Below are positions 11,701 to 26,700 of a stretch of 64,000 bases of DNA, one piece after another (the stretch's first letter is position 1; each line of letters opens with the position of its first letter). A program made the translations under genes and the position numbers. The DNA is from Pectinophora gossypiella (lineage: Eukaryota; Arthropoda; Insecta; Lepidoptera; Gelechiidae): NCBI RefSeq assembly GCF_024362695.1, contig NC_065424.1:11201840-11265839 (forward strand), given 5' to 3'. The notes below the pieces were generated by a model. The model was not told the DNA's origin and made no database searches. It worked only from the letters and a program-made list of their open reading frames with translations.

Positions 11701-14700
11701 TTATCTTGCTTTCATTATAAAGATCTATGTATCGAAATGTTTGCAATATAAAGGTGCCAAATATTTGATTTTAAGAAATAAAAACAATCTAAATTGATAA
11801 ATAAATATTTTTTTTTAATAATTCTACTTAATCACCTGAAAAAGATCCGTAAAAGATCCGCGTGAAAAGTAACGGACACGGATACGGATACGCATTTTTC
11901 TTTTATATCGGATATACGCGGATACGGATACGGACATTCGGAACATCACTAATAATAACCCTGACACCAGGGTTGATAAGTTTGGTAATCCACCTAATAA
12001 CCCACGCAATAGAAGACAGATAAGTAAGTCTTTTGACGTCACTTCTTTTCACACTTCTTACACTAGACCACACCCTGGACACTCCAAAAAATCGAAATGT
12101 TACCATGTGCCGCCTCACGTATATGTATGAGCGAGACAGACAATCTGCGCTCACCCTTACTTCTTAATGACTTACGGCTGTTTATACTAAAGTAAGACCC
12201 AAAGGCGATGAGATCGATGTACGAATGTGTGCGGGGCGGAGAATGTCAAGTCACAGGCAGGGTGTGTCGGCGCAAGTCACAGGTTACAACCTCAGAGAGC
12301 AGCAGTAACTGTCAGAGTCTGTACTATTCAGAGGCGGAGGACAGGAGTCCTAGTAGGTACGGCTTTGAAATAAACTACTCTGGGCGCCGTCACACTCGCA
12401 TCAGACAGAGTACTGCGGGGCGGAATGCAAGAGGGAAACCACTGCCCTATTTTTCCCTAAAAAAGAAGCGTGGAGATTTTTTTTTTGACGTGACTTATTG
12501 TTAATTTGCCGCAGATGGCATTAACTACTTGGCCGGACACATAGGGAGCGCTGAAGGCTCTCATCCGGTACAACGTTTAAGACAACAGGCCTGAGGGTGC
12601 CCAGTTGGGCGCGAACCTCGGCTCAGGCGTCGTCTTAGAGATTGAGGATACTATACCGACAAGAGCGTGGCTCTTAAATTAGTGGTGGCGAAGAATGTCC
12701 ATTCTATACGTAGTAATTATTCTAATGCTATCTGTCCGTGGCCCGAAGTTATTTCCTCATTATGGATTTATGGCACTGGTGTTGATTTCCTAAGATGGAT
12801 ATAAATACGTGAAAGAGATGAGTGCAACTCCATCAGAGGAATGACTGGCGCCTTTATTATATTCTCACAGGTGAGTCTTTAGTCGTACAACTGTGTACCT
12901 AAACGCATAGAACAGACAGAACAGTATATCCACAATACGACATACGCGGTCAAAGTAGCAAGCACGCAACGTTTTTACCATCACCTATTTATCACCTTGG
13001 GGAGTGATTTTCAGGATAAAAACTAGGTCTCAAACACCAAAACCCACAAAATCACAAAAAAAAATTAAGGTAACAGGCAGACAGATTTGGTTTCCATCAT
13101 GGTGACCTGCAGGCCTAGCATACTGTGCGAGTAAAACGCAAGTAGTCAAATTTGACAGACGAGTTAAGGTTCCTCGTTCACACATCGACTCGTTCGCGAC
13201 TTAAATATGAAAAGTGATGTTAAAAACACACAATTTAATTTAAAATTCCATTTGATATCAACTCAGAATCGTGGTCTGAATCATCCCTCAATGTTTTCGT
13301 TACGATGTCACTAATTCTACAATACTAATCGATTCATCATCACCAGCCCATTAACGTCCCCACTGCAGGGGCACGGGCCTTCCCTCTATAGATGGATAGG
13401 GAGATCGGGCCTTAAACCACCACGCAGGCCCAGTGCGGATTGGTGGTTATTAACGAATGTTAATGCAACCGGCACCAACTTCTTAACGTGCCTTCCGAAG
13501 CACGGAGGAGCTCGAGATGAAAACTTTTTTTTTTGTGGTCACCCATCCTATGACCGGCCTTTGCGAATGTTGCTTAACTTCAACAATCGCAGACCGAGCT
13601 CGTTTACCGCTGCGCCACCGAGCTCTTCACTTATCGATTATAATCTCATAATTATGAAATATAAATAATTATATCAATACTATCGATTACAAAATAGTGT
13701 ATTATTCGGCAACGCTATGTCACAGGTTCTTTGATGGAGTGTACCTACTGTTATATTTTAGCTATGGTGTAACGTTCTGTAAATGTATCTACCTACCTGT
13801 ATAATTATATCGCGGGTCATCAATCTTCTCGATTTACTACGTAAACGCTTCTCCCGCGTCACAGGCCTCAAAGAAAAAGCGATATAATATTATAAGTACT
13901 TATACAAGGAGGCGAACGAACCGCCACTTCTGTACATAAGCAATATAATGTACCCACTTTAGGAATCTGTCGCACTAACATATTTGACATTTAGTGAGAC
14001 TTACAGTGCAATTTGTCAAAAAAGTTAATGTGATATGGTACCAAAGTGTATACATACTGTACATTATTCTTCTTTCACCCTAAGGTTGCCTGGCAGAAAT
14101 TGCTGTTTAGCAATAAGGCCGCCTATTGTGCTTATGTTTTATTCGTATGTTTATGTCCTTTGTATTATGTTGTTGTGCAATAAAGTATTATTGATTGATT
14201 GATTGATTGATTAAAATATGACGATAAAGACGAAGCATGTGTGAATTACATTGACTGTTCATTGGTTTATAATTTCATTTTTGACAATGCCTGTAGTGAC
14301 TGCCTAGTCTCTTTGTTTTTAAATATTGTTACTTACCTAAAATATTCATTGGAGTCGTGGTAGCCCAGTTGGTAGAACGCTTGCCTCTCACTTTGAGGTC
14401 GCAGGTTCGAATCCAAATAAAAACAGTGGCCCCGATTCCTGCAGACACCGCCTAATTTTATTTTAGGTTATATCCGTCATTTTCGTATCCGTCGAAAAGG
14501 AAAGGGACGGATGATTCACAGCTCACAGCTCTTAATTTTAGGAAGAATGAGTAAATTAATGTGTCGGGTTATTGACTGACGTAAAATTTTTAGACGGTTG
14601 GTTTAGATTTGTGCTTAAAATTGACGTGTGTTCCATAAATTTTATGCTTGTCGATTACCCGTCCCTTTCCTTTTCGGCGGATAAGAAAATGACAGATATA

Positions 14701-17700
14701 ACTTAAAATAAAATTAGATGGTATTTACAGGAATTAGCACCAGTATCTACTTAAATTATTAGAGATGCACCGAATAGACGTCGACTAGTCTGGAAGGCCA
14801 AATCGGCCATTTTCATAGTCGAGAAAGGGCGCGAGTAACTTCAAAATGTATTTAAAATACTTGAAATAAAAACTGAGTATTTATCTATTAATAAACCAAT
14901 AATAACATAAATCAAACTACTTTACACGATATAATAAGAAATACTTAGTAGTAACAGCATTAAGTAATATATTTTATTGCCATGTGTCAAGACGAACACT
15001 AGTAAATAAATTTTATTAATCATTTTGTTAATGACAACATTAATAATAATAAAAATCATTTATTTCCAAGCAGATTTGTAAAAGACAAATAAATAATATA
15101 TGTAAGTACAAATTGTTGAACTAAGCTCAAAGGACTGTATCTTGGCGATCAGCGTTCGACCAGACAATTTGAGTTTTGAGGTTTTTTTTTGACGTGACGT
15201 GTAGATTTGCCGCAGGTGGCATTAACTACTTGGCCGGACAAATAGGACCGTGCCCCAGCAGTGGGGAAGTTAATGGGCTGGTGATGATGATGATGGATAT
15301 AGGGGCAATGTATACGTTTTTACAATAAGATTCCCATTGACATTCAGAATTTGCCTTTCAACTGTTTTAAGACAGTAGTTAAACAAAAACTTTACAAAAA
15401 AGGTTATTATAAAGTTAGTGATTATTTAGAAGATATGAATGCATGGGATTAACTGTCTGAGAACTGATATTAGGCAGCTAAATTACTCAATTGTATACCA
15501 ATATTTTATGTTTATTTTTATTTTTTTAAAGAACGTCTAGGGCCCTGTGCCGAGGTTTTTCTTCTTTTCCCCGGCTATACAGGTTGTGAGAAGCTGCAGT
15601 AGTTTTAGGCGGATGAGACGTTCGTTATGTAAAATTGACGATTCAAAGTGTAACTATGTTACCTACTGAATAAAGATATTTTTGAATTTTGAATTTTGAT
15701 GATGCAATGAGAAAATAGGTAATTATTATGTGAAATCTGTACAACACCATCTATAGACAAAATGCCGGGTTAATACCGCGTTAAAATCAGGGATATGAGA
15801 CTCCCGTTATTTAAACACTGTTGCAAGTGCCATGATCACGGGACCCGGTATTATCAGTGTTACTACAAAACGCAAACTAAAAATAAAATAGGTTTGAAAT
15901 AGTATTTCGCGCCACGAAAGAAGTCGGCGGATTTTATTAAAACTAACTTGACAAGTCATAATAATTCTATGCAGAATCTGCGACAGTAGCGCCGCGGCCT
16001 TCGGGACTTCTTTCGTATACGGATTATATTTTAAACATAGTTTATCTTTTAGTCTTTGTTTTGTAGTAACTATCTCTCTCTATTTAAGAGCTGCGCTCTT
16101 GTCGGTGGAGTAATCGCCATTCCTCTCTTCTTCGCGCCAAAACCTTCACCTCCCGATACGACACGACCTGCACCTACTCTTTTATTTGTTTCATAAATGT
16201 TATCCCTTCCTCTCTTCCCTTCAATTTTTCCTTCTATAATATTTGTTATAAGTAAATGAATCGTGTCGTATCAGGTGGCAAATCATATTTCCTCTCCGGT
16301 TCTCTATAGTCTTCAATATGGTTCTCTTTTCTTCAACTCTTTCCAGCACTTTTTCATTTGACACCATTTCAGTCCAGCTTATACCCTCCATCCTTCGCCA
16401 ACACCACATCTCAAACGCTTCCAACCTCTCTCTGTCTCTCTGTGTCATAGTCCACGTTTCACTTCCATAGTGTTTTGTAGTAACACTGTGTTTTAATTAT
16501 GATAATAACCGCGTAATCCTCGAACAACGCCATGTTATGTTATGTTAGTGGGCTCTGTTTTCCGCATTTAGACTCTAAGATGGCCCATTATGCGTGTAAT
16601 TGTTGACTACGTAAGCCAACCTAACTCCTTCCAGAACCTGTGGGTTTTCACAGGCTTCGCGGAGCGACCCCATTCCTTTGAGGATTTTTACCCGTTGTGC
16701 TGACACTCCCGTGCATTCCAGGATTACATGGGGGGCAGTTTCTTCTGCGTCCAGACAACCTCTGCAAAGTGGGCTGTCCGTTATCCCTAAGTTAAATAGG
16801 TGCTTGTTGAGTGGGCAGTGACCCGTAATACTGCCCACTACTATTCGAAGGTCATTGCGGTTTAAGCGAAGCAGTCGGCGAGTGAAGCTCTTGGATATCA
16901 TAGGCATGATATCCTTCGACTGTCTGCATGTGGGCAGCTGTGCCCATTCGAACAACGCCATCTATATTTATATCGGGGAACGTATCTTGGAAAGCCCCTC
17001 ATTGGCCGGCTTGTCAGCCGACTAATCGGCTAGTCTCCCAAACCTGTAGTTAGACCATCAATTAATGATATCTAATATCCGACGTTCAATGTTGACTTTC
17101 AAACCACCGTTGAATAATCGACTGTTTAACAAGACAACTTAAATATGCATCGTATATTAGTGTCAACATATACCTACTATATACTTGACGTAGATAAACA
17201 TTCGCCACTTGACAGTTGATTGGCCGCGTCTATGGCTAGAGTAATCGGGTTGTCGGGATCATTATATTACGTCCTTCGAACGCAGATACTTTTCAGTGCC
17301 GTCCCTAAGAAGGATGTATTCGGATACTCGGAAGTCACAACCACCAGGGGATTGAAGTGGTGCGGAGTAGGAGCCTTACGTGTGAATCGCTCGCCTTCAA
17401 CTCGCGCGCGATAATATAAACCTGTTTCATCTGACAAATGACAAGATTTTGATATGCTGCATGAATTGGGTATACACAGGTGTTCTTGACATCCGTAACG
17501 AAACCTTTGAAGGATGATTCAGACCATGATTCTGGGATGATATCAAGTGGAATTTTCCATCGCAAGAGTATAGAATTGAAAATAATTAAAAAGAAACATG
17601 AATTTTGCGACAGAAAATATCACTTGATATTTATTTATGTATTTATTGTTCAGGTAATCAACAGCTTATATAGTATACATAGCGGTGATATAAAATTTTA

Positions 17701-20700
17701 AGCAACAAGAAAGCCAATTTTAGTTTGCCCCGGGTTACATAATGGAACGTTTAGGTATCACTTAGTTTACAATTATACATAAAAAATCATGAATTTTTCG
17801 ACGGAAAATTCCACTTGATATTAACTCAGAATCAAGGTCTGAATCATCCCCCTCAGTATTCGTTACGATGTCACTAACACCTTGTATATTTTCGTTAGCG
17901 TTTCAAAAATGAATGTCCCATAAATCGAATACTGCTACTAGAGGAAGAGACTATCTTCTACTTCTCAGAAAACTCTTATAAATAAAATCACGACTAGTTT
18001 ATTGTATCAATATAATAATTACAGCACGTTGCAATGTGATCATTGTCACATAGATAATTGAATGTTGTAAATGAGAAAATAGACAATGTTCTCTACATAA
18101 AAGGCGTTTGTGAGTAATTCTACAAAGACCCACGCTTCTTTGGTACTTACTTATTTAAAATAGTAAAAATAGGTTCACGTGTCTGTATCCGTGATAAACA
18201 CAGAACAAGTGACCTTGAATGTATATTTGGATCATACTAGATAATTGATATCGCGTCGTTTCCAGGAATTGTGCCCGGTTTAGATGGGCTTAAATATAGC
18301 TGGCGAAGAGAGGGTGTACTATAGTATACACCGCTGGCTACCCCGCCGGGTCAAGCACATAACACTACTTCATTACCGCAGTCGGGTAAACCAGCTCGGC
18401 TTTCGTAACCTATTGTAATTATTACCTTACAAATGTTAGTGGTACAACTGTAAAAAAAATAATATTACGACCTTATACTTTACACAGTTTCACAATAAAT
18501 GATTCGTCTATTCTTATTTTTATTTATTCTCACCTACGTAATGTCGCAAATCCTGATATTAATTTGACTAGCATACAGGTTTAATCCTTCCATTTCTACT
18601 AATAAATAAGATCCCGGCTAAAAGTTTTTGAAAAGTGAACGTACTCCAAAAGTGATGTTAACTCGTTGTGTATAATACTACTAGGACCTTAATTTTATTT
18701 TTCTACTCCTCTACTTTAATCTGGCATTTAAATAACCAAAAAGTCTAATATAAGTACATACATAATTAAACTCTTTGAAAAAGTGTACGCTCTATGGCCT
18801 ATAAAAGCATTGTTTACAAAGTGTAACTGTACTATAATGTCGCCAAAAAAGCATTGTTGTTGTTTTTTTTTTTTTTTTGACCTGGAAACTGGCACCTTTA
18901 CTTTGTTTGGTGCCATAGACATACTATAAAAAAAAGTATACATTTGCCGCCATTTTCCCGCGTGTTGGAAAATAAATTGGAAAATTTTTGTGTTTCGTTT
19001 GTTTCATTTAAAATTACGTCGTCGTAGAAAAAGTATTGTATGCAACGTTGTATAACTAGGTCAAAAAATGCTCGTGGCGTCTCTTATTGCGATGTTCGCC
19101 AAGGCTCACATCGCAACTCACGCCACTCGCATTTTTTGACCCTTCTTATACAACTGTTGCATAAAATACTATTATACTTGTATCGTATTAATTCCTGCAG
19201 ACGCCATCAAATTTTATTTTAAGTTATACCTGTCATTGTCTTATCCGTTGAAAAAGAAAGGGACGGGTAATCGTCAGGCATAAAATTTAGGGAATACACG
19301 TCAATTTTAAGCAGAAGTCTAAAACAACCGTCTAAAAAGTTTACATCGGCCAATAACCCGACATAATTAAGTAGACAGCACGTCAAACGGATTGCATACC
19401 AGCGAGAAGTCTATTTTATACGCACGGGTTATTCATTAATTTTAAAATTAACTTGTTGACAGTCATCCGTCCCTCTCCTTTTCGGCGGATAAGAAAATGT
19501 CGGGTATAACTTAAAATAAAATATTAGGTGTCTGCTGGAATCGGGGCCATTGTACTATGTATATTAATTATGCTCATCATCATCATGAATTTAAGAGCCA
19601 CGCTCTTGTCGGTGCAGCATTTTCCATGCTACTTTTTTTAGAGAAAAATAGGGCAGTGGTTTCCCTCTTGCCTTCCGCCCCGCAGTACTCTGTCTGACGC
19701 AAGTGGGATAGCGCCCAGAGTACTTAGTTACAAAGCCATACTAGGACTCCTGTCCTCCGCCAAAAGGCAAAATGTTATGCTAATAAAAAAAATGTAATTG
19801 AAATTGTAGTCGGGTATAAACAAAGAAGGTTATTGTAAAAGGATACATCTACTTAAAATTAATGATACGCCATTGTCTTAGGTTCAACGTTTGTGCCCTG
19901 TGAATCCTGTAACAGAACCCTCTGAACGTTTACCTCTTATGGAAATTGATGAGGTATCATTTTCCCTCCCACTCTCCTAATATGGGTCACATCGTGTCTA
20001 TAGGTTCTCTGAACGCCTAGGCCTATACAACAATATACAGGGTGTTAGTGACATCGTAACGAATACTCAGGGGGATGATTCAGACCATGATTCTGAGTTG
20101 ATATCAAGTGGATTTTCCTGTCGGAAAATTCATGAAAATATTTTCGGACGACGCTCAGTGGGTAGGCCCGCTACAAGGTGGACCGACGATCTGGTGAAGG
20201 TCGCGGGAAGCCGCTGGATGCGGGCAGCGCAGGACCGATCGTCGTGGAGATCCTTGGGGGAGGCCTATGCCCAGCAGTGGGCGTCGTACGGCTGATGATG
20301 ATGATTTTCAGTTGATGTAAACTCAGAATTATGGCATGTATACCCTAAAGTTGTTACTACTTACTGATGTAAGTAAGTGAGTAATCGTTATATGAGTCAT
20401 GTCAGTGGCCTTTAGCGGATCAATAATAACCCAGACACGTTGATGAGGTTAGTAACCTCACAACCCACACGATAGATGAAGAAGTGAAAAGTAAGAGCCT
20501 TCTTGAAAAATCACATTCATCTATTTCATCATCATCATCATCACCAGCTCATTAACGTCCCCACTGCACGGGCACGGGCCTTCCCTATGGATGGATAGGG
20601 AGATTGGGCCTTAAACCACCACGCGGGCCCAGTGCGGATTGGTGGTTATAACGACTGCTAATGCAACCCGGACCAACGGCTTAACGTGCCTTCCGAAGCA

Positions 20701-23700
20701 CGGAGGAGCTCGAGATGAGAACTTATTTTTTTGTGGTCACCCATCCTATGACCGGCCTTTGCGAAAGTTGCTTCGTTGCATCATCTATTTCGATTTAATA
20801 CTTCAATTAATTTTATTCCGCAAAATTGAGATCTCAATTTTTTACGAACTAGCTTGCCTATTGCGAGGTACCTATTATTAACAAAAATCACTACTGAATG
20901 TGATTTTTCATCATTTAAAAAAGTGCTTATAGTTTTCACTTGGAGGCGTTAACACTAGTGATGTGCCGGATCGTTAAAAATGACATATCCGCGGATACGG
21001 ATCTGAATACGGATATTTAGTGTAAAGATCCGCGGATACGGATACGGATCTTTATTTTCTTTTAAAAAAGATTAAAGTTTTTAGTTATTTCATTGTTATA
21101 AAAGTGATATTTTATCTTGCTTTCATTATAAAGATCTATGTATCTAAATGTTTGCAATATAAAGGTGCCAAATATTTGATTTTAAGAAATAAAAACAATC
21201 TGAATGGAATTTTATAGTTTTTTATTTAATAATTCTACTTAATCACCTGAAAAAGATCCGCGTCAAAAGTAACGGATACGGATACGGATACGGATACGGA
21301 TATTCGGAACATCACTAGTTAACACATAACTTACAATCAAAACACGCAAGAAAAAACAACTTACACAACAGCGTACAAATAAATAGATACATTAAGACAA
21401 ATTGTAAGTAGTTAACACCATCTGCTTCAAAGCTACAATAAGTCACGTCAAAACAAAAGCAACCAAATTCCATATCCGTGTGCTGCGGTGAAACAATAGT
21501 CTCCTGTGAGATACTCCTTATTCTCGTCGGATAGCAACAAGTTATCCAAATTAGAATTGGGACTAATAGTATTTCCTCATTCTACGCTAATATAATTTGA
21601 GGACACTAACACAACAGGATATAAATTGAATGCCACATTCTAAAATTAAATACAATATTCCAAAATTAAATACCATATTCCAAAATATTGCTATTTGACA
21701 TTTGTTTGCATTGCGCACATACTTTTATATGCGCAAATGTCAAATAGGATAAAGTAATTTTATTTTATACAAAACAACATACAGTATCATTACCAATATT
21801 CTAATACATAAACATAATATAAACACATAATATTCCAAAATTGAATACTTACCAACCACAAATCTAAATTAGCAACACGAGGGCAATTATTACAAAATAG
21901 GAAGGAAGTCAACTACATTTGGTGAGGAAGACAATGATATATTACTAAATGGTTTCCCTTTACGATAATTGGATCCGGGAAATTAAGCTTTCTGGATCCA
22001 ATATTGTTCTTTGCGTTATAAAAAAAAATGTGTTCGTGCGGTTGCGTAAAATAAAACCTAAAAGGGGCTTAGCTAACACAACATTTATTAACATACATTT
22101 ATCGAATGAAAATGTATATAATGGAATGAGCTACTTTTCAGACTAGGTTCCTCAAAAACAATATAGATGGCGCTGTACAGATTTTCCTTCGTTTAACCTT
22201 CTAATTTCATGGATAACATTTTTACTTACTTATACTGGGTGTTAGTGACATCGTAACGAAAACTTTGAGGGATGATTCAGGCCATGATTCTGAGTTGATA
22301 TCAAGTGGAATTTTCCGTCGCAAAAGTATGGAACGGAAAATAATTTAAATAAGCTCTAAAATTTTCATGACTTCTCCGACAGGAAATTCCACTTGATATC
22401 GACTCAGAATCATGGTCTGAATCATCCCCTTCAGTATTCGTTACAGTGTCACTAACACCCATACCTACTTGTATGGCTACTGTATGTACTTGTATGGGGT
22501 GTAAGTGACATCGTAACGAATACTGAGAGGGATTATTCAGCTGATTATTCTGAGTTAATATCAAGTGGAATTTTCCATCGCAAAAGTATAGAATTGAAAA
22601 TAATTAAAAAAAAAACTAAAAAATAACATGAATTTTGCGACAGAAAATTCCACTTGATATTAACTCAGAATCATGGTCTGAATCATCCTTCTGAGTATTC
22701 GTTACGATGTCACTAACACCCTGTATATAAGATAACATTTTGGACTTATGCATCTTTATCTTTGTATTTGGATATAAATGATGACCCTTTTTATTACACC
22801 CAGGCACAGTTACATCTTCCACCCATTATTATTCTGATCAAAAAAAAATAATAAAAATGATTATTTCTCCACTTAAAACACAAAACAAAACAAAAAATTT
22901 TCTTAGTAGGCTAACATTGTGATACAAGTGTATTTTAAGGGAGCTCGTGCTTGTAAAAGGATTTCCCTCGTAAAAATAAAGAGAAGCAATATAGGTTGCC
23001 ACATAAAATATTATATACATAATGTGATCCAAATATCAAATAGCAATTATTTTTATATAATAGTTATTACATTGTATTTTGGAATAGGTAATTATGTGCC
23101 CGAGTAATGAGAAAATAGATATAATGGTAAAGTGTGGTAAATGTTTGTTTCCTGGTAGTGGCTGCTTGGAAGAAATACACATTAAGGTTTCCTGGTAGAA
23201 GTTGCTGTTTAGCAATAAGGCCGCTTATTGTGCTTACTTTTATTCGTATTGATTGATTGAAGTAATGCCTCTAGAGCAATAGAAGGCCGCCCAAATTGTA
23301 CTGTGTTCATGTGTTATGCATTACTTACTATTTTTGTCCAGCCAAGTTAATGCCATCTGCGGCAAATCTACAATAAGTCACTTCAAAAAAAAAATGTTAT
23401 TGATTGCATAACAGCCTCCGTGATCTAGTGGTTAGAGCGTTAGGCTCACGATCTAGAGGTCCGGGTTCGATTCCCGATGGGGACATTGTCGAAATCACTT
23501 TGTGAGACTGTCCTTTGTTTGGTAAGGACTTTTCAGGCTTGAATCACCTGATTGTCCGAAAAAGTAAGATGATTCCGTGCTTCGGAAGGCACGTTAAGCC
23601 GTTGGTCCCGGCTATTAGCCGTAAAAATACCTCCACCAACCCGCAGTGGAGCAGCGTGGTGGAGTATGCTCCATACCCCCTCCGGTTGATTGAGGGGAGG

Positions 23701-26700
23701 CCTGTGCCCAGTAGTGGGACATATATATAGGCTATTTATGTTATGTTATGTTATGCATGATTGTAAAAATTCAGTTTTGTGCAATAATGTGTGTTTGATT
23801 TAAGTTGTACAACGCCATCTACGTATATTGTTTTTGGTAAACGTAGCCTAGAAAGTCCTTCATTGACATAAGTGATATGTTTTGGTAAGATCTTCCGTAA
23901 GCGGGATGTATTCGGACGCCGTAACTACTGCGGGATGGTTTAACACGTTGGCAGTCCAGTGATCCTTATACAGGTCATAACGGACTAGCTCCATACGTCC
24001 GTGACCCATACATGGGTCACTAAGAAATGACCAGGTACGCAGTAAGGGCGGGTTCCACTTGGATCCCAGGTAACTTAGCAAAGTTTTGCCACCTTTTTGA
24101 AGGCTGAAGTGATTGAAGGTTTAGTTTGTTTGTTTGTAAAAGTTCTTTATTCACATTATTATAATCAGTACATGTCGCGACATTGTCAGCGAAATAACAA
24201 TCTTAGATAAGATGACGAAGGTTTAGTAAAAATATTCAAATAATCAAAAATATCTGTTTATTCAGGTTTACTTTTTCAATAAACTGAAATAACATCAGAT
24301 ATGCGGGACTTACAAGGAAGTCAAAACATTTTGTACGGGGACTGTAAACGTGTTTTTTTTTTTGACGTGACTTATTGTAGATTTGGCGCAGGTGGCATTA
24401 ACTACTTGGCCGGATAAATGGGTAGCGCTGAAGGCTCTCACCCGGTACAACGTTTTAAGACAACAGGCCTGAGGGTGCCCAGTTGGGCGCGAACCTCGGC
24501 TCAGGGCGTCGTCTGAGAGGAAAAATATTTGAAAGAATTAATCGACCCTAGTGGATCGATAGCGATAAGCGCTGATTGAGGGAAGTCGTCGACCACGCCG
24601 TCGGGGTCGGTATCGGGGTCCTGAAGTGTTTGGTGTCACGAGCTGATTGGCTGCCTCTATGACTAGAGTAATCTGGTCGTCGGGATCGTATATTACATCC
24701 TTCGGACGCCGATACTTTGCAGTACCGTCCCTAAGCGGGATGTATTCGGAAGCTGTCAACGTGTTAAACCGGAAAAGAATTAGTGTGTTACACGAAAAGA
24801 ACTGTTCTGTGTGAAGAAGATTTCGTGTCAGAACTGCTCATGCAGCATAGAAATGGCTACTTCAGTCAAGACTACAATCTAGCAATTATAAAGTAACCAT
24901 GTAAGACTTCAACCATCACAGTATGAGTGTACTTGCGTCATGATTAAATTGAATGCGACACTGAACCACGTTCTACTTTTACATCAATCAGTTTGATTGA
25001 TTACGAAGGAAATTACTCAATCTGCCATGATTGAGAGATTGATGCTTTTTAGGAATCCCTCCGGGCGTCTACCTGGCTTGCGATGAATATCAGCCACTAA
25101 ATTAATTAAAACTATTAAATAAAAATGTGTCGGGAAGAAACCCACATTCCCGAGAAATGCATTTTCGGAGGTTTTTGACCTAACCTGTATTGGGCTGGGG
25201 GGTTAAAATGGCCACATCGAAGCAATTCATCTAAGGAAGCAATATTGCAATTTGACATTTGCGCATATGCAAGTGCGCAATGGAAACAAATGTCAAATTG
25301 CAATATTGCTTTCTTAGATGAATTGCTTCGATGTGGCCATTTTAACCCCCCTGGTTTTCCCTTCACAGGGAAGGTCAGACAGGCAGTCGCTTCTGTAAAA
25401 ACCGGACCTGTCAAATCTTCAGGTTAGGTAAGCGGACCCTGGGAAAAACGGGATAATGTTAGGGAAATGAAATAAAAATGTGTCGGTCTGATAGCCTTAT
25501 TTGGAGAGCACGTAACTTACATCTCAGTGTCTGTCACGGGTTCTACTAATCCGCCTTTTTTAGACGTGACTCTTATCAATTTGCTGCAAATGGCACTAAT
25601 TATTCGGCCGGAAAGATTCGAATCCTTTTATTTATTTTTGACGAGACTTATTATGTAGATTTGCCGTAGATGGCATTAACTACTTGGCCGGGGAAATGGG
25701 GAGCGCTGAAAGCTCTCACCCGGTACAACGTTTAAGACAACAGGCCTGAGGGTGCCCAGTTGGGCGTGAACCTCGGTTTACGGCGCGGTCTGAGAGGAAA
25801 AATATTTGAAAGAATTAATCGACCCTAGTGGGTCGATAGCGATAAGCGCTGATTGAGGGAAATCGTCAACCACGCCGGCGTGGTCGGTATCGGGATCCTG
25901 AAGTGTTTGATGTCGCGAGCTGATTGGCCGTCTCTATGGCTAGAGTAATCGGGTCGTCGGGATCGTATATTACGTCGAACGCCGATACTTTTCAGTACCG
26001 TCCGTAAGCGGGATGTATTCGGAAGCCGCAACTACCAGGGGATTAAGATTTGAATCCCGACTTGCACCTAAAATCCGACTTTATGAGTTTGAATTCATGT
26101 TTGGATCTTAGATAATTGATATCGCGAGGTTTTTAGTATTGGTGCCCGGTTGATGGCAATAGGGTCGCCCCATTCTTCTTTTCTTCTTCTTGGGAACTGC
26201 TGTTAATGGGAACTGGTGTTAGTGCCTTCTCTTCTCCTTCTTCTATCGTGTGGGTTGTGAAGTGACTTACCAACCTCAGCAACCCGCCGCAGGCCGCCTT
26301 TTGTGCTTGTTTTATTCCTCTTTACATGCCCTGTGTTCATGTTTTTGTGCAATAAAGAATTCTTAATAGATTGATTGACTTCTCGAATCTGCCGGGGCCT
26401 TTGGCGGCTCAACAATTACCCTGATTACGGGTTGATGAGGTTGGTAATCCACCTCACAACCCACACGATAAGACAGAGACTCCGAGGATACATGACTGAG
26501 GCTATGTTGTTATGTTAATTCCCTTTAAAAAGTAAGAGCTTCAAAATAAATCATTAGATAGCGATGAATCACCAAAATCAATACGTAAGTCCTTGGAATA
26601 AAACACATCATTAACTGCTACCCTTAATCCTAATAGCTCGAGATACGTCTTTATACATAGAAAGCCTAATTGGTTTTATGTTACTGTGTGGATGTGTGTA

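Noticed and set aside
23411..23482. tRNA gene at this or similar places (for example 3142, 29117, 31360, 54468)
   Set aside because: A and B boxes are present, but each is followed by the same 250-bp body and tail, they do not fold into a clean cloverleaf, and they recur many times. They are SINE heads.
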